Assembly: GCF_052857255.1 (NCBI RefSeq)
Contig: NC_135497.1
Location: forward strand, 344,140,183-344,204,182
Source: Amblyomma americanum
Lineage: Eukaryota > Arthropoda > Arachnida > Ixodida > Ixodidae
Length of the DNA: 64,000 bases
Direction of reading: 5' to 3'
Numbering within the stretch: position 1 is the first letter of the stretch; every line of letters begins with the position of its first letter. Under the pieces are notes generated by a model. The model searched no databases. It worked only from the letters and a program-made list of their open reading frames with translations, and was not told the DNA's origin. Below are positions 23,085 through 32,329 of the stretch, piece by piece. The translations under genes were made by a program, and so were the position numbers.

Positions 23085-23165
23085 AGAATTGCGCGGCACC
23101 AGGATTTGAACCCCGGTCCTCTTGCACGCGAGGCGGACGTTCTACGTCTACGCCATCGCTGCGTT
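23085..23165 (-). mobile_element. tRNA-like SINE head (third family) at RTE 5' side
   Basis: On the minus strand there is an A-box-like TGGCGTAGACGTAGA near 23140-23155, an anticodon-arm-like stretch, and a B-box GGGTTCAAATCC near 23106-23117, followed by ccaccgggttaaaaaaaat. It looks tRNA-derived and differs from the two other SINE heads here. There is no CCA or credible acceptor pairing, so it is not called a tRNA gene. Its 3' side runs straight into the RTE 5' region on the same strand. Confidence 0.6.
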
Positions 23166-23189
23166 ATAGCATGCAATAAAAATTTCCTG

Positions 23190-23845
23190 ATGCGGCTTCG
23201 TGCGAGCCTCAAGCTTCTGAGCAAACTGCCGCTCCTCTAACCAAAAAACAATGTACTGCATCGATTTCGTGCATCCCTCATTAGAAGCTTTTATAGCAAG
23301 CAATCCAATTTCTCCACTAGAATGTGAGTGTCGCCTGTTCTAAAAGAAAATCAGCGATTTGGCAGAGGCTGCCAGGTTCATAAATCAATTCTTGGTTAGT
23401 AAGAAAAATGGAAAAAAAATGTTGCTGACAAGACGACATTCCCATTGATCTCTGAACTGGTATTTTGTTCGCTTTGACTCCAGTGAAAAACTCCGCCGTC
23501 AAACGAGTGTTCAGACAGGTATCGCTCACTAAACCGTCCAGCGAACGAGAATGTCTAACGAATAGTTGGAAGCACTCCACCATGTTAAGTTTCCTGGAGA
23601 GGAACGGACGCTGCTGAAAGGATTTGAAACCAGGCCATGACTTTTAGAGCGAATGCTCGACACGATGCAAAACTCGAACTCTGATTCCATGTCTCCGGAT
23701 GACATTGACAAAAACCTTGTTATGAATACCATAGCAAAAGTGCTGCTGTAAGGTACATAAGTTGTACCATTCCTACAAGGTTCACCTCGAAAATCTGGGT
23801 CAATTGTGTTTGACCATTGAACTTGACCTCTGGCAACCCCCAAGA
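23190..23845. other. Unidentified stretch
   Basis: No gene or element is recognised. Open frames of 88 and 115 codons on the minus strand overlap the following tandem repeat and carry no motif. Confidence 0.4.
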
Positions 23846-23849
23846 TTTC

Positions 23850-24100
23850 GCCCACCGTCCCTCGAAATTTGACCACTGCCGTTTAATAAAAAACATGTCT
23901 AACCACAATTCAGTGCGCCTGACACGATCGCGGGCTTAAAGTTTAGACAGGGTCACTTCCAAATTTTGGTTCCGGCCACTCCCGAAATTTGACCAACGCC
24001 GATTTGGAAAAAAATCGTTGCCAAACTTAACTCAGTGTTCCCGACACAACGTCCAAATTTCGCCCAGGCCATTCCTAAAATTTGGACTTAGCGATGTGGG
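23850..24100. repeat. Diverged tandem repeat, ~95-120 bp period
   Basis: A gaaatttgaccannngccg-like word recurs at 23864, 23984 and, more weakly, 24077. Between the occurrences the words ctcagtg, ccgacac and gtccaaattt(cgccc) recur in the same order. Spacings of 120 and 93 bp show indels between units. It may be a fragment of a dispersed or satellite-like repeat; I do not know the family. Confidence 0.55.
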
Positions 24101-24837
24101 AATGCTTTCACAATGTATCAGGTTTAACCAACTTAAAACGCTCACAAATTTTTCCCCGTTGCAGCTACAACATTGTGTATGGGCCATGCAGTTTCGCTTC
24201 CCAAACAGCTCATCATGTTTTACATCCCTCTCCAGCCATCTTCCATCTATTTTCCTAGATTTTGTACTAGCCGCCATCAATTGTACTAAATTTTTTCTTG
24301 TAATTTATTTGTTTATTCTGTTTAGTTTTGTTTTGTTCAAAAAAATTGTGAGACGTGCAACTATACTGAACGGCGACATGCACTCAATTGAGCAGAGGGG
24401 ATTTTTTGCGGTAATTTTTTTTACTCTATATGGTTGTTCGTTTTTGAACTTTTTCTCTTTGAGAAAATAAAACACGACGTTCGCAATGAAGACTACATTT
24501 TACTTATCATGCATTCGCTTGTATGCATCCAACATTGCTGCACTCTGCTCCAGCATATTCTGTCCGATGCGCATGGCCTGCGTGGTATTGCGCGCGGGCC
24601 GGAAAAACTGAGAAAAATCATGCCACGTGCACAATCTCCGAGATCATGCGTGAGAAAATATATGTAATATATTTACTGAAAGGTAAATATATGATGAAGG
24701 TTCTTGGTTATTTTCAGGCTAGCTGGAATTTTCGCTTTAGGCTTAATTTCGGCTCCTATGGATACCAATTTTTCCACCTGTGGTCAGAGTGATCTGGCAA
24801 CTCTGCGATCCCGTCAATAGCCCCTAAGCCTTCACAG

Positions 24838-25250
24838 GCAGAGAGAGAGAGAGAGAGGAAGAACACTTTTATTTAGGAGATTAATTCGCAGCAGCCGGAT
24901 TGTCGTGGCCCCTAGTCCAGCGCTCCTCTGGCGGCGGCTGACCTGCGGACTAGCTGGATGATACAGGATGATGCTGGCCCAGGTTGTCGCAGCTTAGGGT
25001 TTCCTCCCACTGCTCGTGTGTAGGGTGTGACACTATAAACTTTTCGAGTGGTTTGTCCTGGCATTCCCAAAGTATATGTAGAGCATGGGGCTTGCTCCGC
25101 GCCAAGAGCCATAACTTTTATATTATGTGGGTCAGATCTTGTGCAAAATGTGAAAACTATGATATGTGCTCGTTTGTATTGTCCTCCAGTCCGTGGCATC
25201 TGGGGAGGTCAATTTTTTGTGTGGCGGTGAGAAATGTCTTCTTCTAACCT
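24838..25250 (-). mobile_element. 5'-truncated LINE 3' end with (CT)n tail
   Basis: On the minus strand the C-terminal coding part and short 3' UTR of a non-LTR element are visible. YTREQWEETLS can be read near 25020, and further downstream SAAARGALD ends near 24912 in another frame. AATAAAAGTG follows, then a (CT)n run at 24838-24857. Frame changes show it is dead. The segment is absent from the matching place in unit 2 (near 32330), so it inserted after the tandem duplication. The clade is uncertain. Confidence 0.7.
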
Positions 25251-25259
25251 ATGCTGTTC

Positions 25260-27955
25260 TAACCTTCCGTCATAAGATCCTAGGAGAGGGGTGGTGTAGG
25301 GATGGGGATCCGCCCTGTTTGTGAGAGCTAAGGATAGACCATTCTCTACCTTCTACCTTCACGGCCAGCAGATTTGTACGCGCAATTTTTCCTTTCAACT
25401 TCCTTGCAGTTCGATTAACTCCCTTCGGCATCATCACACTGCCCTGGTTGTGGTGATGCCGAAACACAAAAGCATCTGCTTTGTTCATGCATAACAATGT
25501 GCAACAATGCATAGCACGGTGTTTGAAGGTGATAAGGAGCGCTAGCGCCCTTGCTTTGCTTTTGATTAATTATGCAAATCGCCACAAATATTTTATGCGG
25601 TCAAGTTTTGAGCAACAGACGTTTCCGTGTTCCCATTCAAGTTCGAAGTTCTAGTAAATTAGCAGCATCTATGTCAAAATCTCTTTTGCTCCTTTCGAGG
25701 TCAATAAAAAGAACCCAGACACAGTTTGCCCTGCCATGAATTCCGCCGCAGGAAACAGGAGAGGAAATGATGCAAGCATTTGTTGTGAACATTGCAACCA
25801 TTGTAAAACCAATCACATGGTAGCCCAGCTATTCTTAGCACAACAACGATGGGGTTCACTGCGCCACATCCACTGTCGATGGCTGTGGCTCCCACACAAA
25901 CACTGCCCATGTCCGCTCATCCCTGTTTTCAGAAATTGTTCAATTCTTCATTGCCAACTAACGATGAGCATGAAGTATATTAAATATAGGCAATTGATTG
26001 CAATTCAAAATTTGCAGCTGGTGGTTAATGACAGGCATCTCTGTTTTTAGAATTTCGAAACCTCAATTATTTGCGCCGCTGTTGCTCTAGGAAATTTGGC
26101 TCGAACGCGCCAATAGATATGAGCTTTCGAAAACCATGCAGGCAATGAAACCTTCGCAGCGCACTATACTCAAAAAGCCAAATTTTGTCGAGCCACATCC
26201 TCAAGGGTAATTGCCTTTTATAAATTCTAAAAGCTGTTAGGGATAATATTAAGGACTGACAACAAATCTGTGATCCCCCCTCCCATAATCTGCGCACTTT
26301 ACTTTAACAATTAAGAAGTTAATTATTAAATTTAGTAAACTAGCTCGCTATATTAGACATTTGAAAGGATTTCTGCAGCCCGCCAACACTGGTAATACTA
26401 TGCTAAAAAGCCATATTTTTGCCCAAAAAAACACAAATTTATTTAAAATTACTTAAGACTTCCCTTAAACACCTTGTATTATACGAACAATAGATTCCAC
26501 AACTGATTTCAGAAAAATTACTACGTCGGGAGAGTGTAGAACACGGCTTTTCTTTCCAGGGGAGATTCCACGGCCTCTTTAACCGAGAGACGTAAAATTG
26601 ATTTTCATTCTGTTTCGCGAGAAACTTCTAGAAGGCGAGGACGTTCATGTATGCACTATGTGAAAAGAAAGGTATAAACACTGGTAGTTATCTAAGATTT
26701 ATGCATTTCTAACGAAAAGTCTAAATGAGGCGGCGCTTGCTTTATCTTTATGAAGTCATGCTACAAAACCTAGTGAATGAAAATTTCTCAAAGCAAAAAT
26801 TAAAACATTCCATCAAACGCGCACTCAACCACGTCCGGAACGCTCACTGGTGCCCACGGTGGACAGTCCAAATCCAACCGCCACCCTGCGTACAAGAATA
26901 AGAAGTTATTGTTGCTGCTAAGCTTCTCACTATGCTCTTGGCTTCTAAGCTAAGAATCATGACTGTTCATTGAAGCATATTGCATTTCAGTAACGTTTTT
27001 GTTTACAGAGTGCTCAAAAACAGCAGCAAGCTGCCGGATACAAGTGCCGAGACGCAGACGATGCAATTCTTACAGTGCATTGGGCGCAATTTATAGCACA
27101 CCTTATATTTTCTGGTTGACCTCTTTCTGCAGTTAATCTCTCTATAGCTTACACTTCCAATACATCCTAAAGTTTTCCCCACCTGCTTCCTTCCACAGAC
27201 GGTAGAAATATCAACAATTTGTCGAATATAAAAGGGCACCATATATTTGTATCACTTAACTGTTCTCAAAAATGGTCTTGTTATGGAAGCAAACGGAAAT
27301 GGAAGGGTGCTTGCAAGTGTAAGTATGCTATCCATAGTCCGCTTCGGCTATCTTCCGGTACGCACTTTATATCTTGGCAGAGGTGAATCTGGAATTCTTG
27401 AGCATAGGGACACTTGTGGCGCATGGCTCGAGGGTCCCACAATCTACCAGCAAGTTACCGAAACAGTGGAACGAGCGAGATTGTTCCGAAGAAAAGATTC
27501 AGAAAGGGTGCTGTTTCCTGCATCATGCTCAATTTTGACACACAAAAAGAAGCTTGTGTGCTCGCATAATAGTGTACAGTCTGTTTTGCTGGGGAAACCT
27601 GTTTGTCGAGAGGTACTGTTGGGGACAAAAGCGCCCAGGACACGCAATCGCTTTGTTATCAGCCGCTTGTTGCACATAACACTTGTGGAGATGAAACACA
27701 CGCCTTGGACAGCGTAATGCGTGCTAGCGAAATCGGCTCAATAAAAACGCACTTCACACCTATCAGCCAATATCATCAGTTGCGTGTCCTGTACAATTTT
27801 GTCCCCTATAGCACACTCTCGCTGAACCCACGCTTTGAAGCGCCTATCATAACAACAAAATCAAAATGGTGCCGCCTGATGGCTTTGAAGTCATCGTCCA
27901 CAATTCTCTACGAATTTTGGCTGCGATATTTGCTTTCCAGTGATTGTTCCACACC
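25260..27955. other. Unidentified body of duplication unit 1
   Basis: About 2.7 kb is matched piecewise by 32330-35200. The longest open frame (27247-27717, plus, about 156 codons) is not preserved in unit 2, so I do not call it a gene. No motif, RNA gene or terminal repeat was found. Confidence 0.5.
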
Positions 27956-27959
27956 TCAC

Positions 27960-28388
27960 GGATGGTATCATGCCTGCTGAAATTCTGGGAACTGACATTG
28001 CCTTGCTACGTCCCTATGGAGACGAATTGCAAACTATGATTAATGAATTAGACAGGCAGAGCAGTAGTATATATACAAGAATTAATTATGCAGAAAACCA
28101 GAGCTATGTCCTCAGTCTCGGAAGGCGGCGCCAGCTTGCAAGTGGTGCTCAAGTGCAGGAAGTAGTAAGGGAACACGTGTACTTAGGGCAGATATTGACC
28201 GCTGAACCGGATCACGAGTGTATAATAACAGAAAAAAGAAAATGGGGTGGAGCGCATTTGGCAGGTTCTCTCAGATCGTGAATGGCTGTTCACCAATATC
28301 CCTGTATAGTAGAGTGCATAACAGCAGCATCTTACCGGTACCCACGAATAGGGCAGTAGCGTGGATGCTAGCGAAAAAGGTTCAACTT
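27960..28388 (+). pseudogene. RTE reverse transcriptase fragment (unit 1)
   Basis: The reading matches the thumb and C-terminal part of the RT at 20300-20760: TDIALLRPYGDELQTMINEL, then VYLGQILTAEPDHE near 28178, and MGWSAFGRFSQIV in a shifted frame near 28240. The YxDD-type motif is changed (TDIALL where the full element has ADDIALL). It stops at 28388, where an unrelated insertion begins, and resumes after 29246. Confidence 0.8.
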
Positions 28389-29246
28389 AGGACAGGCGCG
28401 TGTCATTTAATTGTCAATAAACACGGAAGTTACGATTTTGGAAAAAAAAGCATATTCGGGATAAACAAGTTTCCTGTCTGAAAATTTCATGGCCTAATTC
28501 TGATTTCCAGCCACTAAAATATCTTTATACTTCGCGCCAACAACACCCGGCGATTTAGGACACAGCGCCTGTCGCTTGCCACGACCGCGTCACCAATGGC
28601 CGCCATCTTGTAACTGTTTTAATGCTGGCTCCTTTACCCACTACTCGGCACTACTGACTAATGTTAAAATTTTGTTGAAACGTCCTGAATCCGCTGTTTT
28701 TAAATCCTGTACAACGACCTCAGTATGGCGGGCGCGCGCATTTAAAATTCGATTTCCTCAGCTTCGTGTTTTTCGCCAAGAAGACTAGCCTTACGGAAGT
28801 TTTTGGTATGTTTTCTGCAGAGGAATTGCAACGATCTCGCACCGCTGAGTTCAGGAAGAAATAAGCAATGGAGCTGTTTCGCCTTCGTTTCGCTGAGTGG
28901 AATATTTCAAACTTTGGGAGCAATAATGTCACCTAACTACACATCATAATTATGGTGTTTGGGGGAAATTTAACATTTTGTAATGATGATATACTTGAAA
29001 AACAATGTAGTTAGGATAACTCAAGACGACAGATCTTTGGCTGCAGCTCTATTTCAATCAAACCCAAAAAATAAAGAAAGTGTCTTATCGACCCGTTAGA
29101 AATACACTAGTTAGTATTCAGGTATTTTTCTTATAAAATGGGAAATAATTCAGACAAACTGAAACTAAATATATTTTTGAAAACAGAAATAACGAGAATA
29201 TGCACGCACCTAATTTCAATGTGAAATATCTAAGGACAGCGCCGTG
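28389..29246. mobile_element. Unidentified ~0.83-kb insertion in RTE (unit 1)
   Basis: The RTE is interrupted between near-identical 14-bp words, aggacaggcgcgtg (28389-28402) and aggacagcgccgtg (29233-29246), which look like a decayed target-site duplication. The inserted DNA is non-coding; it has a ggccgccatcttg word near 28598 and AT-rich 3' parts. Unit 2 holds the homologous insertion at about 40845-41640, so it predates the tandem duplication. I recognise no family and see no clear inverted repeats or tail. Confidence 0.55.
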
Positions 29247-29406
29247 CACTCAGGAAACAAAGATGATAATTGTAACTATAAGACACTGGAAGTGGGCAAA
29301 GTGTGTCAGGGAGCAAACACTGGTTAATCACATCAGGGTCGAAATCAAGAGGAAGAATTGGGCTTAGGTAGCACATGTAATGCGAAGTCAAAACAACCGA
29401 TGGTCC
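29247..29406 (+). pseudogene. RTE C-terminal fragment (unit 1, part 2)
   Basis: It continues the RTE coding region after the insertion: KMIIVTIRHWKWAKCVREQ near 29262, VEIKRKNWA near 29339 and a QNNRWSL-like stretch near 29390. Stops are present. The fragment ends at the TTAA of the next insertion. Confidence 0.75.
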
Positions 29407-29410
29407 TTAA

Positions 29411-30000
29411 ATAAAGGTGCACTAAAGAGGAATCCAAACACGTCTTCTTAGCGCGGGAAATCGATCAACATGTTCCGAACATTCTTAGAAACCTCCAAAT
29501 ATTGTCTTGTGCGGCCGATTTCCCTAATTTAAATAACAATAAACGCCGTCACTCACGCCTTTTTCTGAACTCCACACTGAAGGTAGGAGGAGTCAACCAA
29601 AGTGTGGAGTGCCTATCAGCCAGTCCTGTGGCGGCTTCGCTTTCGCTTTTCTTTAAGGGTTTAGGTTTCTGTAAAAAAAAAAGCTTTCAATCGCAGACAA
29701 CAGAACCACAGGTTAGACCCGCGGAAATAAAAATACGCCTGGACAATTTGATTGACGTATCAATCCGCCGCTGGCAGTGCGGCAAGCCGCCACAGGACTG
29801 GAAGCAAGTGTACGCGTTGGTTGACTCCTCCTTCCTTCAGCTTCGAGTTAAAACAAAGGTGGGGGTCGGGACATTTAATCCGAATTTAATTAGGGAAATA
29901 GCCCGCACACTACAATAATAGAGTTTTTAAGAATACCTGGAACGTGTAGATAGAGTTCCCGCGGCGAAAAGACGAGTTCAGATTCCTGTTCAGTGCACCT
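29411..30000. mobile_element. 590-bp TIR element (MITE-like) at TTAA
   Basis: The element lies between TTAA at 29407-29410 and TTAA at 30001-30004. Its ends form inverted repeats: AGGTGCACTAAAGAGGAATC at 29415-29434 and its imperfect reverse complement at 29981-30000 (18 of 20 match), with weaker pairing further in. Unit 2 has an uninterrupted RTE at the same place (near 41822), a natural empty site. A TTAA target is typical of piggyBac-type transposons. No transposase is present; a 138-codon open frame inside (29502-29918) has no transposase motif. A non-autonomous element is the likely reading. Confidence 0.78.
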
Positions 30001-30004
30001 TTAA

Positions 30005-30140
30005 GGGCAACAGACTGGATTCCAAGGGAACGGACGCCTTGCAGGAGGCAGCAGGAAAATAGGTTGGCGCATGAGTTGAAGTTTGCAGGGATACGGTTTC
30101 CGCCACTAGCACAGGACCGTATCAGGTTCAGCCAAGATAA
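30005..30140 (+). pseudogene. RTE 3' terminal fragment (unit 1, part 3)
   Basis: After the TIR element the RTE C-terminus resumes (TDWIPRERTPCRRQQENRLA, then FPPLAQDRIR) and stops abruptly near 30140 without the 3' microsatellite. The cut marks the junction between the two old tandem units. Confidence 0.7.
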
Positions 30141-30670
30141 AAGTTTTTTAGCCCCGTTTCAGCTGTAACATTTTATATAGGCCAAGCACTCGGAGCTCCC
30201 ATTCAGCTCAATTTTTTACATCTCTCTGTAGCCTTCTCGCATCTTTTTTGCTCGATTTTGTGCTGGGCTCCATCGATTATACAAGATTTCCTCTTGGAAT
30301 GTATTCCTACACTGCGTTTTGTTTTGTTTTCTTTTGTTCAGTGAAATTCCCGTCACTGAACGGCAGAATGCATACCATTCCTCAGAGGTTTTTTTTGTGA
30401 ATTGCTTTTTACTCTAAATAGGTGTTCTCACTTTGTGAAATTTTTTTTTGAGAAAATAAAACAGGACAGTTACAAAACCGACCGTATTGTCTTATCGTGC
30501 ATTCGCTTGTATGCTTCCTTTGCTGCAGATTTAATTGGTGCAGCTATGCTGTCCGATGCGCATGGCCTCCGCATAACCTCAGCGCGCACCATCTCAGAGG
30601 CCATGCGTGGGAAAAAATATGCAGTAACAGTTGAGTTTCCTTCTTCAGGTGGCGATGAGAGGAAACACCT

Positions 30671-31470
30671 TGTTGATGATGAAATCGGGGCTTCTTGATA
30701 ACCCGGTGGTGTTAACTCGAAGAAAGAGGAAGGTTAACTATTTATTTACAACATAAATAAAACAAGAAGAAAAAATCGAGGAGAAAACCATTTACATGAC
30801 TAAATCCTTGATCAGACGACTTCAGCCCTCGTTCACCCCTGAGCACTTGTTCTTAAACCCTCTGTCTCTGCCCTTAGTGGGGAAAGCAACCAATAAGATT
30901 ACAAGCGACTCACCTCACCAATCAGTGGTTAGGAAAAGGAAAATAAGGTTTCCGCCAAACTGATCACAGATTGGGGGATGAATGGTGATATAAACATTTG
31001 GGAAAGGAGAGGTTGCAATCAAATACACAAACAACACAAACGCGACCACTCTCTCCCACGGCACCCACGGCCCAGCCGTTACCACTTTCCTATCTCTTTC
31101 GCACATGCGACGAAGATATGCCGACGAGATGATCCCTAAAGTTGTTTACAGAACACACCGCGAAAGAAGAAGACAGTCGTTACGGGAATAGTGGTTTTCC
31201 GGTCACTCGGATAATACTCAGCCCTATCTCGTGCGTTCTCGAAACCTCGTCGACCCCTTGACAACGAAGACATGTAAACACCTGTATATGGTTAGGCTTC
31301 TAAAGACGGGCTATGCCCGTAACGGCACGGAGTAAACAAGGACGTCCGCCACACTAAGGGGATGCAGAGACGGGATGGGCCCCTTTGTTGGCGACTTCCG
31401 ACCCCACTGCTGCGGCCTTCTTTGCGGCCACGAGACCGACCAGTTCGCGGAAAGGTCAGCGAACTCCACA
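30671..31470 (-). mobile_element. Putative solo LTR
   Basis: A block absent from unit 1 begins tgttgatg at 30671 and ends actccaca at 31470, giving TG...CA edges and a short imperfect inverted repeat. On the minus strand an AATAAA lies near 30741-30747, about 70 bp from the 3' edge. No convincing target-site duplication is seen, and it adjoins another insertion. It could instead be the 3' region of the neighbouring Penelope-like element. Confidence 0.35.
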
Positions 31471-31489
31471 GTACCTTTGCGCAAAGTTC

Positions 31490-32190
31490 ATTTTATACGA
31501 TAAAGCTTTTTGGTCATTTTTGGGCTAGTTAAAATTTTCGATGTTGTTAAGGCAAGAAACGAACGACTAAGGACAGAACAAGTGTTCACGATCAACTGAA
31601 AGAATTTGTTAAGGCACGAAATTAATACAAAATTGAAGAAAGAAAAACAGAATGACATGACATGGGCAGTCCATATCAAGATTGCACTTCTCGCGCCAAA
31701 AAAGAAGAGCACATGAAACATCACCACAACTCAAACCCTATTACAAAAATAGTGATTCTCACGAAAGTCAACTCTGTGTAGGGTAACAAAAGTGATCGCA
31801 CACTCACTCAGGTATCAGCTGCGTTTTTTATTCCAAAAGCCTCCATAATCTCTCGGGCAGTCTTATCTCTGTCTCTACAGAACAAGCGTTTGTTCAGAGA
31901 GTAGTGTGCACTTATGACTCTTAGCATTCTTGGTCAGGTGAGGCCATGAACCGCCATCAAGATACCTAGCATGTTCCCGAAGTCGAACGTTCAGACAGCG
32001 TGCAGTCTTTCCCGTGTAATGCGGAACACCAGATAAAGGAATGGAGTATACCACCCCGTAAGCACTATAACGAAACGGATCGGAGTGACTCGATCACGCC
32101 ACACCCGTTTCTTCTCTCCCGCGGTGCATCATGCCTCTTAATGGCAACACAGATTCTGCCAAGTTTTTTTTTCTTTCGTTCGTCCTCATA
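31490..32190 (-). pseudogene. Penelope-like element relic with GIY-YIG domain
   Basis: On the minus strand from 32057 the frame reads VVYSIPLSGVPHYTGKTARC and then NVRLREH near 31985: the GIY-YIG endonuclease pattern (GVVY..., HYTGKT, R...REH) in the context found at the C-terminus of Penelope-like retroelements. After a frameshift near 31885 a DKTAREIMEAFGI-like stretch follows, as expected for the end of that domain. The upstream RT is missing, so the copy is 5'-truncated. It is absent from unit 1. 3' non-coding sequence extends to about 31480. Confidence 0.7.
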
Positions 32191-32329
32191 CGCTTGGTGA
32201 AGCATCAACATAGATCCTTCACAATTGGCTCACTTTACTACTCTTTTGCAAATTTTAAAATTTTCTATTTGGACTGAATTTGAGCTTCTATGGAGGCCAG
32301 TTTGTCTACATGTAGTTGGGGTACACCAG

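Larger units (their letters stand above)
24140..30140. repeat. Old tandem duplication, unit 1
   Basis: The order of similar segments here matches 30140-42017 once later insertions are set aside. Landmarks shared with unit 2 include gagaaaataaaac (24463/30453), tgcattcgcttgtatgc (24510/30499), ctgtccgatgcgcatggcct (24559/30549), a ccaccctgcgtacaagaata word (26881/34171), gagattgttcc (27478/34699) and the RTE fragment. Divergence is high, with many indels, so the duplication is old. Much of the unit (25260-27950) is unidentified non-coding DNA. Confidence 0.85.

Noticed and set aside
23085..23165. Functional tRNA gene on the minus strand
   Set aside because: Box motifs are present, but the acceptor and D-arm pairing are not convincing and the sequence runs on like a SINE.
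27247..27717. 156-codon plus-strand open frame in unit 1
   Set aside because: The homologous stretch in unit 2 (near 34500-34970) is broken in this frame, so there is no sign of coding constraint.
29502..29918. 138-codon open frame inside the TIR element
   Set aside because: It has no transposase motif and lies in a short MITE-like element, so it is probably fortuitous.
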